Shown one piece after another: positions 23,470 through 37,140 of a DNA stretch of 64,000 nucleotides (positions are counted from its first letter, which is position 1; each line of letters opens with the position of its first letter). Location: contig CM032801.1 in NCBI GenBank assembly GCA_019155185.1, forward strand, positions 2,314,079 to 2,378,078, read 5' to 3'. Both the position numbers and the translations under genes were made by a program. The notes under the pieces are model-generated. The model saw only the letters and a program-made list of their open reading frames with translations, made no database searches and had not been told where the DNA came from. The stretch comes from Beaufortia kweichowensis (taxonomy: Eukaryota > Chordata > Actinopteri > Cypriniformes > Gastromyzontidae).

Positions 23470-24000
23470 AAATGTTCATTTGCATCCCAATCAAGAGATA
23501 CGGTAGCCAGGGCAACGGTCCCTTCACATCATTCCTTGTCGTCCTTTTAGTGCAGCCCCCTGTTATTTCTTTATCCTCTCGGCTCTTCAAAGACTCAAAA
23601 CAGATTGATTCTCATGTGAACACAGCTGAAGCGGGGACCCTGCCTTTCTGCTTTGGCTTTGAACCGCTAGCTGCCTCCACGTGAAGATGAACCGTAGCAA
23701 TCAGAAAACAAACTCGCATTCACGAGGCCATGTCAAAGGTGAGTGGCGGTCTTTAGTGTCTCCCCACGCAACTATACCCCCACCCTCCTTTAACAGGCCC
23801 GTCTCGCTTTGGAGTGCTGTTGTGTCCCCATGGTAATATACCTGGTTGATGTGTATCTTGTCTGTGTGGGAATAGCCATTAGACACTTTGTCAGGGTGAT
23901 CAATGGGGTCGGTGCTCTTGTTGGCTCTTTGACAATAGTAACCAGTGCTTAGGAGGGAAACGGCATGTTAACCGCTGCAGGGCTTTATTTAATGTGGAGA
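23470..24000. other. balanced-GC block, candidate conserved non-coding element
   Basis: High-complexity sequence with TTTGCATCCC near 23479 and a CACGTG E-box near 23680. Open frames are short and on both strands. Confidence 0.35.
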
Positions 24001-24109
24001 GATAAAATGAAATGATGCTTTTTTTTAGACATTTACGTGTTGGTTTGACAACGTACCGTATTGTACGTTTTAAAAAGTAAAAACGTCTCTCAGCCTTCGT
24101 CTATCTGGC

Positions 24110-24640
24110 TGTTTAGCTCCAAACAATTTAGCAATCGCTTAGCAATTCCTTAGCTACCACTCAAAACAAGCATTTACAACACTTTAGTCAATAGTAAAGT
24201 TGTCTACCAACTTTTTAAAATGCCCTTCTGACCAGATAGCAATGAAATCACTCAGTACCAAAGATCCTGCATGTGAAAACCAAGCTAAAGTCAAATTTTG
24301 AGATAATGAGCATCAAAATTTCAATTCACCTATTAATTTCACTAAGATTTCAATATTTGACATGGCCTTCCTCAGTCAATGTTAAAGATATCAAGGTTAT
24401 ATGTTCAAGGTTTGTTCTTTACATTATATACTTTTTTTCACAGAAAGGGTCACAATTTAGCAATTGCAGCCTTGGCAACCACCTAAAACACTCTAGCAAC
24501 CATTTAGAGCACTTTATAATTTACTTAATTAATTTACTTGCATTACGAATTAGTAACTGCTTAGCAATTACTCAGAGCTACAAACAATCATCTCGTAACT
24601 TCATCATGCAGAAAACATCAGCAACTGTTTAGTGAAACCC
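24110..24640. repeat. degenerate TAGCAAC-type repeats plus a dispersed repeat copy
   Basis: Scattered TTAGCAATC/CTAGCAACC units occur at 24128-24165 and 24455-24620. Between them, 24262-24440 resembles 33118-33300: both share GTGAAAACCA, GCTAAAGTC, GAGATAAT and TCAAGGTTATAT. Confidence 0.55.
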
Positions 24641-25544
24641 AAGGAATCGCTTACAATACTAATTATGCATAATGTTTTCAGACTACACAAAGCTTAGAAA
24701 ACTTAGTCAAGCCAAAATATGTCTTTACAAATCGTTTGTCTTATCACCTCATTGGTTTTTTGCCGTGACAGCTACCTGCTCAAGATCAAATACATCTGAA
24801 GAATGTATTTTAATGAATTACATTTTTGTGCCTAGAGATATAACTAATCATTTGATATTTTATGACACTATATTTTAAAGCAACTTGCACTAAAGGCCTA
24901 TTGACTATTTGCTTTACATATGTAGTTCATAAATTTGTGGGAAACAAGAGAAGTGGGTATATTTTGCATTCATCCATGAAGTTCAGCTTCAGGACAACAA
25001 TCCGTTCCCTTGCCAAGTTTTTCATTTTCTGACTACAAAATGAGATATAGTGGCAACATAACTTACTTTTTTAACAACAGCTGGCCTTGAGAGCTCTGTA
25101 GATTGAACCATATTTAACCCTTATGTGCCAGACCACCCGCTAGTGTCTGTGCCATAGACTGACCATTCACAAGCGGCACCAGACCCTCATCGAATATGAT
25201 ATAGAGCGGGCTCTTAAAGAAGAGCAAAGACCAGTTCTGATTTATGTCCTACAGAACATAAACATCTTTAGAATATGCCTTGTGAAGTTGCAGACAAAGC
25301 CACCTCAGATCACAATGAGCAAGCAACATAAATTGGCTTGATTTTTACCGATAGAGCTTTTATGAGGGGTCATGTGCATACTTAATCCATTGGTTCCCAG
25401 GTTATGTGGACAGGGTGGTTTTATATAAGTAGTGTTGTGGGTTCATTGTGTGTGTGAAATGCACTTAGAAGCTTAAGCCACACTTATTAAATAATGTGTC
25501 ATCTGCAAGCAAACAACGCTACAGCTTTATTCCTAAAATTATTT

Positions 25545-26007
<463 letters not shown>

Positions 26008-26399
26008 AAATCTCTTAACAATTTGTACAGTTCCTTGGTCTCAACTGGTCTCAGGGTGGTTTTATTGGATATATGAAGCCAGTTCCTCTCAGGTTTGTGA
26101 AGATATCCTGCAGAAAAACAACAACTATGAGCATATTCCAGTTATCACTGACAACCAAAGGATATCCAAATATACTCATTCTGTACTTTGCAATTTTATA
26201 TTCCTTTGTTTTATTGCATGTTTTTCTGTAAAGTGTTTTAAAATTTCTCTTTAAATGCCAGTTGGTTTGACATTCATATATTTTAAGTGTCCTTAGATGT
26301 TCAAAAGCTTTTGGAGCATTTTAAATGAAGACATTTTTAAAATCTCCACTTCTTAGCATAATGACATATTTCAACAACTAGTTATGCTCCAAATCCACC

Positions 26400-26870
26400 T
26401 TCTTTTGCCCAAAACAGAGAGATCTATCCCATTCCCCTTTAAATGACCTTTGCAAGATGACCTCACATAAACAGAAAGCCAGTGCACAATCCAATCGGAT
26501 TAATAATTATTCGGCAGGACGATAGTCAGGGCTGTAGGCTTACTAGAACACAGTAAGGTGGGGTCAGCTAATGCCATGGCTGATAAATTGTCTCTTCAGA
26601 TGGCCATCAAAGGCGGGCAGGTAAAGGAATGCCCCCTTTGATAGATGAGCACCCATGTTGTGCCCTTGACTATGGGGGAGTGGGAACAAACATTTCAAAC
26701 ACAAACAAAGGGCACGCTCATCTTCCACAGCCTATTAATAACACTTGCGGTCACAATAGAAGCTCGGAGATCAGAGAGAGAGACGATGACCCGCTATTGT
26801 TACTCAAATCGCGCTCAAATAGAGTCCCACTGACACATCATAAAATGCTGCAGACAAAATGGTAAGAAAG
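26400..26870. promoter_or_regulatory. candidate enhancer block with paired TCF/LEF-type sites
   Basis: Low-repeat, balanced-GC block. It holds ATCAAAGG at 26606-26613 and its inverse CCTTTGAT at 26635-26642, two TGACCT half-sites (26444-26449, 26458-26463) and TTAATAATTATT near 26500. Motifs alone are weak evidence; the assignment as enhancer is inference. Confidence 0.35.
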
Positions 26871-27268
26871 CTTCAGTTTGCATGCCATGGCAGCTAAAAC
26901 AAATAAATGTTATACAATATGAAAATAAGCATTGGTTAACACCAAGCACGAATATGTAGTTAATAGTGCTTATTATCAGATAATGCTAATAGCCTAAATA
27001 AAATGCTGTCCTTGGCTTTTGTCTGCCCGTCAGTATTCTTAATCTCTGGCACAAAACTATTAATGTACTATGCAGACAGTGTTAGCTAAATGGCAGGATA
27101 TTTTAAAAGTAAAATAACTTATGAGATCTCTTTCATATCTCGGTAGTTTCTCCTTGACAGAACTGATTATCTCTATCTTATATCTCTGAACTTGCTGTAT
27201 ATCAGCAATTATCATTTTAGTGAAATTTAGGAGAAACATCTGGAGCCCCCAGAACACAACGATACATA

Positions 27269-28650
27269 TGGTAACACTTTACATTAGCGTTTCCATGGTT
27301 ACGCATTTATAAGTGTGTTTTTTTAAGGGATTAATAACTGGTTTACAAATGTTTTGTTAATCATTATTTAATCAGTTATAATTACATGAATAAAAGGCTG
27401 GCTTTTATCCATTACTTGCCAAATATTAACTCACTATTTATTTGCTAATAAATTGGTGCTTATTTATATTTTAGTATTGTGAGGTTATAAGTGGTGCATC
27501 ATAAAACTGCTGAACTTACTAAAAAATACATTGAATTTTGAAGTCTGTTAACTTAATTTAACTATGCTGCAGAACTTTTTGTCTCAAAATGTAAATGTTG
27601 TGACTGCTCATGTGCAGTTACACGGCTCTACCTGCGGATGGTGTGGATTTGAATACTTTTGAAGGGGTGGTGTCTTTAGCTCCACCTTGCTTTTATTATA
27701 TCCTACTACTGTATTGGATGTAAAAGCAGGTTGGCCAACGAACTCCATCGTGAGTGTTAAATCTGACTTCTGCTTGGCAAAACTGCAAAGATTTTTCTTT
27801 AGTAAATTTTCTTGGATTAAATTAATCTCTGACTCCCAGTCTTCATTCAGTCATAACTGTATTTTACATATTAATTGTATCTTAACTGTATTTCCCCTTA
27901 CACTTATCCATGGATGAACTGGAAAACCTTTCACATATAATGATATATACTCTGTTATTATATGTTACAAATAAATGTGTATTTACTTGATTAGTAGGCT
28001 ATAGCTTTTTTTTTAAATACAGTCAACGTAATAAGACATAAAATATAAATGTTAGTACACTGTAAAAGGGCACCTTATTGGCTGTGAATTGTTTATTCAC
28101 ACCTGCGATTTATATAAGTGTCAATTAATGTAAGTAATTGATTCATTAATAAAATATCATGAATAGAATTAGTCACCTTTTTTGTGTTTTGGAGGATATA
28201 AACTTTAAAAAAATCATTTTATAAAAATTCATTTTATTTGAATGGCCATGGATAAGCATCATGACCAGAAGGCTTTTTCAGAGAACTGCAAGATATTCGA
28301 GTTGCACCTGGTAAGCAATGTGGTTGGGAAAGGTGAAAGGAGGCATAAGATAATAAGAATAATCAGAAAATAAAATAATAAAAATAAAACATTACAGCAC
28401 TATATAGTCTATTTGGCAACAGTTTATTTTGCAGCTAATAAGTGTGAATAAATACATTTATTAAACAATGCCGTATTAAGAAAATGGCTCACTATTTGGC
28501 AGGTATTTCATTAGAGTCACCCTTTTATTCATGCTGTTATAACTGCCTATATTAATGGTTTATAATGCTTTTATAAATGAGTTATATTTTGTAATGAAAA
28601 CCTTTATATATGCTTAACAAAGGGAATCTTAATGTAAAGTATTAACACAA
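27269..28650. mobile_element. 1.4-kb DNA element with inverted ends
   Basis: The left end GGTAACACTTTACATTA and the reverse complement of the right end (TTAATACTTTACATTAAG) correspond. Further in, TGCCAAATATTAACTCACTA pairs imperfectly with TGCCAAATAGTGAGCC. The interior, with an open frame of 76 codons, has no transposase. Confidence 0.65.
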
Positions 28651-29439
28651 TGTTCTGTACCTAAAGCCTATCCATAACCCTAACATAACCTACTCCTCAA
28701 CTGATAAAGAGTTATAATGTATGAACCCCTAACCCAGCTCAAAGCCTTACCATGACATTAACACTAAACATAATCCTAAAATTAGTTTGGTTTGGTTAAT
28801 AAAACGTTTCAGCAAGAATGTTGATCTAGAAACATGTGCTACATTACAAAATCATTGAGACAATTTTATTAATCCAGTGCAATGTAGTGCAAATTTTTGT
28901 TGTAAATTGAACGTTACACTGTTAAAACAAATGGTCCAATCAAAATAGGCACACTAAATGGAAAGTATAAACGTTAACTGTTTTAAACCAGAACTATAAT
29001 TTCCACCTATGGCGATGAATAAAATAAACTAAAATATATATAAAAATAAATTAAAATGTAAAAAGTTTTTAGTCTAAATGAAAGTCAGAATAACACATTT
29101 TGGCATGTTTAGCTCAAATGAAAAATGCTTATTTACATTTTTATTGACGTTTAAAACGAAAAAGTGATTCATCTTCACACATGAAACTGTAGTTATCAAC
29201 AGATGGCAAACATGCCGTTTGGCACATTGTCTGTTAGGAAAGGGGAGCTTCCTACATATTGCTTCAAATGCTGACAGTACAAATAAAACCTTATGCAAAT
29301 AAACATGCCAACATGTTTTTCCCAGCCTTTTGAAAGAACAAAAACTTTGCAAACTTCTTTGTTTTTCTGATTAATAATTGCAAGAAACTGTAACCAAACA
29401 ATGTACCAAAAGTCTAGCGTATGTTAATATTTACTCTCT

Positions 29440-29760
29440 CTTCAGAGGACTGTCAGATTAGCTGAATTGCTATTCAGTCACACTTATGTTGAATATTGTA
29501 AAGAGGTTGGTACAACTTGCCCCCAGGCTCATGGTGTTGTCACCGCTGACAATAACTAAAGTGTCAATACAGCAGGGTCCGCCATTGAGTACCCCAGTCC
29601 CCACAGTCATAAATCATGTGTTCAGACAGCTCCGCTCCTGCTTCTCCTAATCCGCTTGCATGGAGAACAGACCGGGCTCGGTTCCCCTGAGGTGCGCATG
29701 AAGGTGACAGCGGCTATAATCGTGACGGCCTCTTTACTGCACTTGGAGACACAGGAAATA
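29440..29760. other. balanced-GC block, candidate conserved non-coding element
   Basis: High-complexity sequence between AT-rich flanks, no open frame of note. It includes GATTAGCTGAATTGC near 29456 and CTAATCCGC near 29647. Confidence 0.35.
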
Positions 29761-30018
29761 AAAAAATGACATACTTACAGTAGGCCTACATCAGTTGTGG
29801 TGCAATCTAGTCATCTAGTTTTTTATTTTATACCATGGTGCAAGAGTTCTGCATCTTCCCCTGTTTGTAAGATAATGATCTTTCATTTGCAGCATAGCAT
29901 TTGATAAAGTACAACAAATATGTAACAAGTGCTTTTTTATACGTAAGCTGCTGATTCATATTTCATAATGAAGACATTAAGTCTGATGTGTAAACATGGC
30001 CAGTCTTTTTCTTTATCA

Positions 30019-30290
30019 GAGGGATAGTTCACCCAAAAACTAATATCATTTTGTTATTTACTCACCCTTATGTCATTACAAACCGCTGACTTTCTTTCTT
30101 CTGCAGAACACAAAAGAAGATATTTTGAAGAATGTTGGTAACCAAACAACACTGACTGCAATTAACATTTGTCTAAATATATTTTCTTTATGTTTACGGA
30201 AGAGTCATATACAAGTTTTAAATGACATGAGGGTAAATAAACAATGAGTGATTTTTTTGGTTTATGGGTGAGGTATCACTTTAACTAGGT
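30019..30290. mobile_element. palindromic cyprinid-type MITE
   Basis: The left end GGGATAGTTCACCCAAAA and the degraded right end GGTGAGGTATCACTTTAA are inverted. The interior TTCTGCAGAACACAAAAGAA and GAAGAATGTTGGTAACC is typical of a very abundant cypriniform repeat. It supports the taxonomic placement. Confidence 0.85.
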
Positions 30291-30629
30291 TTCTTTTAGT
30301 TTATGGCTATTTGACATGAAACACATTTTGTATGTTTTTGTAGTTTCACAAGTGCTATAGTGAAAAGTGGAAGATACTATAGTAATTAAAATGAACTTGA
30401 AGAATGACTATTTACAGTACGCAATATATACATACAATGAATAACATATTTCCCCCTTATATGTCCATATATATCTTAACCTGAAAATTTGATGTTAATT
30501 TACTTAAAAAGGCATATAATAAAAAATCACTATGTTTGTTGTTTCTTGGAATTGACCTGATTTAAAAAAAATGTTAAAAGAATAAAAAATAGAAAAAGTT
30601 CATGGATATTTTAATTGGTGCATACTATT

Positions 30630-31230
30630 AGCAAAGAGTCCAGGCCCGTTGTTTAGCCGTGTCATCCATCGTGAAGAGTCATATATCATAGGAGATTATA
30701 AAACTGATGCACAGTAAATAAAGAAGACGAATGCACCAAAATCAAAGCTCGAACGGAGACGCTGGCGATCACTCTTGGCTTTATTAAGCTAAATGAATTA
30801 TGATGTCTTTAACTAACTGACAGATTACTTAGCTGCTTGGATAGAGCTGTTTTCACACTTGGCGGGGGCTCTCTTGGGACAGTGACACAGTCGTCACATT
30901 GCCAGAGCTATTTTTCACTCAATTTAGCTCCAAATGATGGCTAACCTTGGGTTCTCCCTCTGGGCAAGGTTTATGCAATGATTAATGGCAAGTGTTTCAC
31001 CGCCTCTACCTGGGGGACTGCCCCATCTGCAAAGTGATGTCAGGTAGAATAGGGCTGCCTGCAGGTGTCCGATACTGAGTGGCAGCTTCACTTCGTCTCG
31101 GGAGTCGCGTCGTGCCGTCCAAACGGTGGCTTCCGTCAGTATCAGCTGTCACAGGGCGGCATCTGCACTTATTAGTTCTGTTTTAAGGAAAGCACAGTTA
31201 TCTCTCAGCTTTGAGACATCTCTCACCTGT
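30630..31230. other. balanced-GC block, candidate conserved non-coding element
   Basis: Long low-repeat segment with motif-dense stretches such as TGATTAATGGCAAG near 30980 and CAATTTAGCTCC near 30920. No protein signature. Confidence 0.4.
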
Positions 31231-32084
31231 ATTTATCAAAGAGAAAAGGCATGTGACAAAATTCTCTTTCACATTTTTGGATTTTATTGAGAACCACAAT
31301 GTTAATATGCCTGCAACTCACCAGTCTTTTTAGGATGGACTGTAATACAATAAATCAATCAATATCCTTGTCATTTCAAACATTGACGTGAATGAATTAC
31401 TTATTATAGTGTTGATTAAATTGTGAAATAATATAATAAAAATTTATTCATGAACTAGTATTTCACATACTAGCTCTAGCATTTTACCTTTCCACGGTAA
31501 TGCACATGGTCAGATACTATAACAAATTCCTTGAGTATAACGGTATTTTAATGTTTTCATCATGTTAGATATATCCAATAATTTGTAGATTCTAGTAATT
31601 CAAGCTTTTTTATCGAAACAGGTGTTTCACTTTGGTACGCTGCATGTTTTTTATGAATGTGAAATGATGTTTTCAAGATGTGGAACACACGTTTAATTGT
31701 GTTTAGATAAATGATTTGAGTTGCTCAGGTTACCTTTTTCAGGTTTGAATTTATTTCTATCATATTGACTTGGAAAAAAACAATATTGTAAGATCAATAA
31801 ATATAATGGTGGATCTGTGCTGTGGTCATTTAAGCAGATGAGTCTGATTTCCTCTCCTTCTTAACTTAAATATCATATAAAGATGTTCCTTGAAAAGGGC
31901 AATATGCTTTTGTAAACCGGCTTTCTGATGTGTATTGCTGCTTTGACAACAATCAATATGTATAGTGAAAAGCACTAAACAAGTAAAACTGCTATATATA
32001 AATATTGTCATGCAAACAAACTTTCTAAAACTGATTTAGGTGTCTATTTTACGGACGAACAGTTTGTCTTTTTCATTCTGTCAA

Positions 32085-32410
32085 AAGGCAAACACCCCCC
32101 ATAACAGCACAGATGCTGGTCGGACAGTAATCAGATTAGGACTTTGGACAGGTTTACGGGCTCTTGCTGTCAACTTCACTTTGTGTGTGGATCATCTGAT
32201 ATGGCTCTTATAGTGATTAATGAGTGTGTTAATCTGCTGGATGGTTGTGCCACTGATAGACACATCACAGAGTGTCTGCCTGGCCGCTTCCAGCTCAATT
32301 TGATTTCCTCTGGGTGCCATGCCAAACAGTCAAAGCCAGCAAACACTGGGAAAACTATTGCCCATTTTAATCCATCCACCAAATTAAGCATCACAACTTC
32401 TTTATTAGAT
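32085..32410. other. balanced-GC block, candidate conserved non-coding element
   Basis: Low-repeat sequence with short overlapping frames on both strands and no codon bias to choose one. Contains GTGATTAATGAG near 32213. Confidence 0.3.
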
Positions 32411-33117
32411 TAGTCCAGTTGAAGTATGAAGTGCAGTGTGTAATTTTGTTGTTAAAATACTTTATATTACTTAATAAGCATAAGTGAGCTATATGTGGTT
32501 TAATTCCCCTGGGGATAAATATTGTGATGCCTATAAAACATTTCTCTGTTTTTAAACAACATTGTTTTGACCAGTGGCATAAGTTTGGGAAGATGGGTCT
32601 ATCTGTTTGTCCAACCAATGGAAGTCGGTGGGAATGTTGGAAAACACTTATGTCAATATTTTTGCAGTTTTGTTTGTTATATAATTATGCAATTAATTTA
32701 ATATGTTTAATAGTATGAATTTTAATATAATCATGACAACTATAAACTGATGGAAAGGACTCAGAATGAAATATCTAACACATTTTCATAGCAATAAACA
32801 TAAACAAAAAAATATTTAAAAAATGGTAATGTTACTGTAATTTATAAAATACCTCAAATGAAAACATTTTTAAAAAGACTCAAAAAAATGAAAAAAAGGT
32901 AGTTCAGATTCAGTGCATTTTTATGTGTATACTCAGTTTCTGTGGTTACAGTTAGCAGGTTAAAACTTTTGTAGGGAACACTTATTTTTAATAATTGTCA
33001 TTAAGATTTATAAATGTTTAACTAATCTTAGTAAATAACATTTTATTGTTAAAAATATTTTTGTACATGTACATAGAAATGCATTTCTGTAACTCCCATC
33101 CATCTTTTCGAAATATT

Positions 33118-33345
33118 TGTGACCCTGTCTGTGAAAACCAGGCTAAAGTCTCAAAATTAAATTATGAGATAATAAGCATCAAACTTTGACTTCACTTATA
33201 AATATCATTACGATTTCAATCTTTGACATTAATGAAATGTCATTAATCAGTCAATATTAAAGCTATCAAGGTTATATTTTCACAGAATGTTCTTTATATT
33301 ATGTAGGATGATTTTATGTAGAAAACAGCAAATCACAAAAAAATG
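33118..33345. repeat. dispersed repeat related to 24262-24440
   Basis: Shares ordered blocks with the earlier copy: GTGAAAACCA, GGCTAAAGTC, GAGATAATAAGCATCAAA, TCAAGGTTATAT. It is non-coding; the family is not identified. Confidence 0.6.
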
Positions 33346-33519
33346 ACTTTGGTTGGATTTTCACAGGCAGCATCACATTTATTCAATGGAGCTTTTTATA
33401 CACTCAGTAAAGCTTTTTGTCTTCAGCTCTCATTAACATTGCTTATTTAGCAAAATCTAGAAAACACTGAATTAAAACAGTAACATATTAAATATTACTA
33501 TACAGTAGATGGTCCGTAT

Positions 33520-34245
33520 ATTGTCAATGGCTGGTAATGCATATTCATTAGAAGCCACGTGAAACATCAAGTTTTCCTCTGAACAGCGGCACGCAAAATA
33601 GCAGTGCTGCTCCCATCCGCAGTGAGGAAGGGCCTTTGTTTGGAAAGAAAGGCTCCCTGGAATAGGTAAGAAGTCTGTGTGTGTGTATAAGGAGACGAAC
33701 GGGGTAAAGCCCTGGAAGCTGAATGCATAAGAGCGAGTTAAAGAAGATAAAATCATATTTTGTAAGGGTGGGTTCACCATAAATGTCCCCCACCAGCAGA
33801 CAGCACAATAGCCCGAGGCGTTTACAGCATCATAAATCAAAGGTATCCTCCGCGCGAGAGCAGCTGGCACATTTGCAAATAATTGTAATTATTAATCATG
33901 CCGATTTCACACCCTTCAGTCGGATGCTGGGAATACTCTGTGGCCGGGCGGCCCTGGCGCCAGGAGCCCACGGACTGGGCCGGTTTGTGGAGCTCAGGGA
34001 CGGGCCGCCACGCTTTGATGATGCCTCGCCGCACCGCTGAGCCACACACAATGGTTCGACAGCAATGCAGCATGGGTCAAACTCCGAAAGAGTGTCCTGT
34101 GAATGAAGTGTATGGCTGTACGGCTGATCATTTATCATCATCACAGCTCTACACAAACGTTGATATAAGCTGTAAGACAGGATCTATATTTTGGAAGAAT
34201 GGTGTTCGGTGTCACTTGTGTCATATTCATATGCTGGACTTTTAA
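33520..34245. promoter_or_regulatory. candidate enhancer block with POU palindrome and TCF/LEF-type sites
   Basis: The longest CNE-like block between the two genes. It contains ATGCATATTCAT (33537-33548, a POU-dimer MORE-like palindrome), CACGTG near 33557, ATCAAAGG at 33836-33843, TAATTATTAAT near 33886 and CTTTGAT at 34013-34019. Frames of up to 132 codons run on both strands; none looks like a protein. Confidence 0.4.
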
Positions 34246-34284
34246 AGAACTGTAAAATATATCTGTCAAGTTACCACCCTGCAA

Positions 34285-34345
34285 TATCCAAGCAACCGCT
34301 TAGCAACACTCTAGCAACCACATAGCAACGCCTTAGAATCTACTT
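34285..34345. repeat. TAGCAAC-type degenerate minisatellite
   Basis: Four units of the form (T)AGCAACN, e.g. AAGCAACCGC, TAGCAACACTC, TAGCAACCACA and TAGCAACGCC. Related units are at 24128-24620 and around 43064. Confidence 0.7.
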
Positions 34346-35454
34346 GCTTGACAAAATAACTTCAATAACATTTAATGCTTTGTTATGCCAACAAGCTAAC
34401 GTTCAGTTAAACTTTTAGCCTGATTTCACAGGAATTTTATGAAGGTATTTCATGTGGTAGCTAATTTATATTAGTTCGTATAATGTGAACTGTACAAAAA
34501 TGAATTATTTGTATTATGTAAATGTATTATAATATGCGAATGGGATCATATGAATTTATACAAATTAGCCACCTATAGTAAAAACAGTTACAAATGGAAT
34601 TTCAAGCTGAACATTGTTTTCTTTTTAAGATGTCACAATGGTAAATTCACTGTGTGACCCCAAGTGGTTAATTGTTGAACTGACATCAGCCACTATTTAC
34701 ATTATCAGTTGTACAGCGTGTTTTATCTCAATTGATTTAATTACATCAGTTTTCAATGGTTTGAAAACCAAATCAGCATAATGCATAATTTTACAGACAC
34801 TGAGACATTGTTTATAGATATTGTTACAGAAACAGATGCGTACCCATCTGTTTATGTTTCTGAAAGTGTTTGTTGTAACTGGCAGGCTGGGGAGACCGGC
34901 CATTGGGAAATGTTTTCGATAGGATTCTTTATGTGAGCTCAGTTTACTCAGTATGTTGATTTACTAAATAAAGCGTTGGGTATTTGTTAATCGCTACCGT
35001 GCACACATAAGACACAAGCGTTACTCGCTGCTGCCATCCGCACACAACCCAAAAACGCGCAGATGGTGGACATGTCCAGTCCTGCACATGCCAACAGCGT
35101 GGGTAGAGAAGTTTTAACTCACTCGTGGAACCAAATTATCAATGTGTTTCTCACATTAGCAATATTTTATTTTCATTAGCAGCTCACACTGTAGTAAATT
35201 CCCCAAACTACTCTAGTTTATGAAAGATGGACACAGCCTACACATCACGCCAATGGGACTAAAGTCTGTGTTCTCAGAATATTTTGAGATACGGTGATGC
35301 AATACACACGGGTAAATCATGAGCAAAATACGTCCAGATCACGTTCTAACACAAACATTTGCAGCGTCCCTCCCAAATAGTTATATGAGATATTGAAAGG
35401 ATTTCATTTCTGATACATACTTTTATAACCAATTCAAAACAATTGAATTATAAA

Positions 35455-36015
35455 CTACTCGTTCAGTTGGTTAAAACCTCTCAGCTCAGCTGATCTTACT
35501 GAAGGATGTGGCCTGCCGGGATCAGTCGGTAGGTGGAGAAGAAATGGGCGGAGGCTCTCCAGGAGATCACCTCCTTTTTGACAGAAGGTGATGGATGACC
35601 TTCGAGCAACCTCTAGCAGACTTCCCCATTTCTTGCATAACAGTGGCGATCCGAGCACCAGGGCCGGCCTGACAGACAAAAGCCAGCACAGGTATTCAAA
35701 TGAGCCCTAATGGAAAGGGAATAGACTCCAGAAGAAAGTGCAACTTTGAGTCTAATGAGTTGCTAATAGGAGAAAATCACTTTCTTTTCTCCTGGTGGAT
35801 AAAGACAGATGTGTTTGCACTGACTGACACATCTGATGGACTGATTTTATTAAAAGCGCAAGGACTGTTGATCGATCAAGGCACAGTTTTTTTATCTGAA
35901 CACCAGTGTGTGCCTTATTCCACTTTTAAGTCATTTGATACCGCTAAGCTGCTTTTGTTAAATGAATATTCTCCATTGGATGTAATCCTTCACAGATGGG
36001 AGACTGTGATCTGAC
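35455..36015. other. balanced-GC block, candidate conserved non-coding element
   Basis: Low-repeat DNA with one 104-codon frame (35700-36014 plus) that lacks any domain, and motif-like stretches such as TTCAAATGAGCCCTAATGG near 35695. Confidence 0.35.
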
Positions 36016-36589
36016 ATCTTACTGAGCTAATACAATAACTGTGAAATCCTCAGAACAAACTTTTAAAACCTCAAAACATAGATTTAGGCATAAAGAAAAT
36101 TCAACTGTGCCTTATGTTGTATTTCTTATAGACTGACAGTTGGGATGTTACTGATTTATACTGTTTCTGAAAGGCAGTGAATTAGTAAATGTCAAAAACC
36201 CTCAAAAGACTCCTTAATATCTCAATTATTTCTCCTAGATATTATTAAGATTAAAAGGACAGCAAATGGAAACTTATATTAAGTATTTTGGATATTTCTC
36301 CTAATGGGAAAAAGAGCTCACAACTGTCTCCATTAGAGAAGAGATCTCAACAACAGAAACTAAGCTCAAGTTTGCTGCAATCAAAATTCAATATTATAAA
36401 GATTTTAATATGAATTTAAACATTTCTCACAATATTGCTGACAAGAATATACTTGGGTCGAGGCCCAACTCAATACAATGACGGTTTGTCAAACTGTTAT
36501 CCATACTTATTAACATATTTTCAATTAAAAGCTGTTATGTTCATGCGACACATTTTGATCAGCATTGACATATAGTGATTTGTTTGTCA

Positions 36590-37140
36590 ACATGTCAAAA
36601 AAAGAGTCACTCCGTCAAGCCGTTTCTACAAAGAGACAGCGTGCTGCATTGTCCTGAGTGACATATGTGTCCAAACAGCGGTGTGGGCTGATGTGGACAG
36701 CAACCGGCCGCAGAAGTGTGCCAGCTTGGTTCTTTGTGCAGAGAAAAACCTGCAGACCTCTGGCTGAGACGCATCACCGGGGGTTTTACACCAGCAGGTA
36801 TTCACATGACATTAGAATCCAGCAGTGAGACTACTTTACATGGAGGGTACTGTAACTGCTTGCTAATGGGATAATAAGGATGTAGCCGGCCCCCCGCCAC
36901 TCCAGTGGCTCGAGCACAGATGGAGTGCCCCCTTCTGCCGGAGCGATGGATCAGAACGAACGAGGGCTTTGATTGACGTCAGTGACAGCCGCCACCTTGT
37001 TGCATTTCCTCTTCTCACAGCGGAAGTCAGGCGGCCCAGCATGCGTTTGTTGTGTCTGTATATCTGTTTGTGTGTCTCTTTAAAATGCCTTCAAACTGAG
37101 CTGAGCCCAAGTGTGCCTAACCCAGCAGGTGACATTATTT
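36590..37140. promoter_or_regulatory. candidate enhancer block with CTTTGAT/CRE composite
   Basis: GC-balanced, low-repeat block. CTTTGAT (36967-36973) abuts a full CRE palindrome TGACGTCA (36974-36981). TTGCTAATGGGATAATAAGG lies near 36861. No coding signature. Confidence 0.4.

Noticed and set aside
28670..28760. TAACCC-like units suggesting an interstitial telomere tract
   Set aside because: The units are irregular and mixed with unrelated sequence; this is a common kind of AT/CC-rich fish repeat, not (TTAGGG)n.
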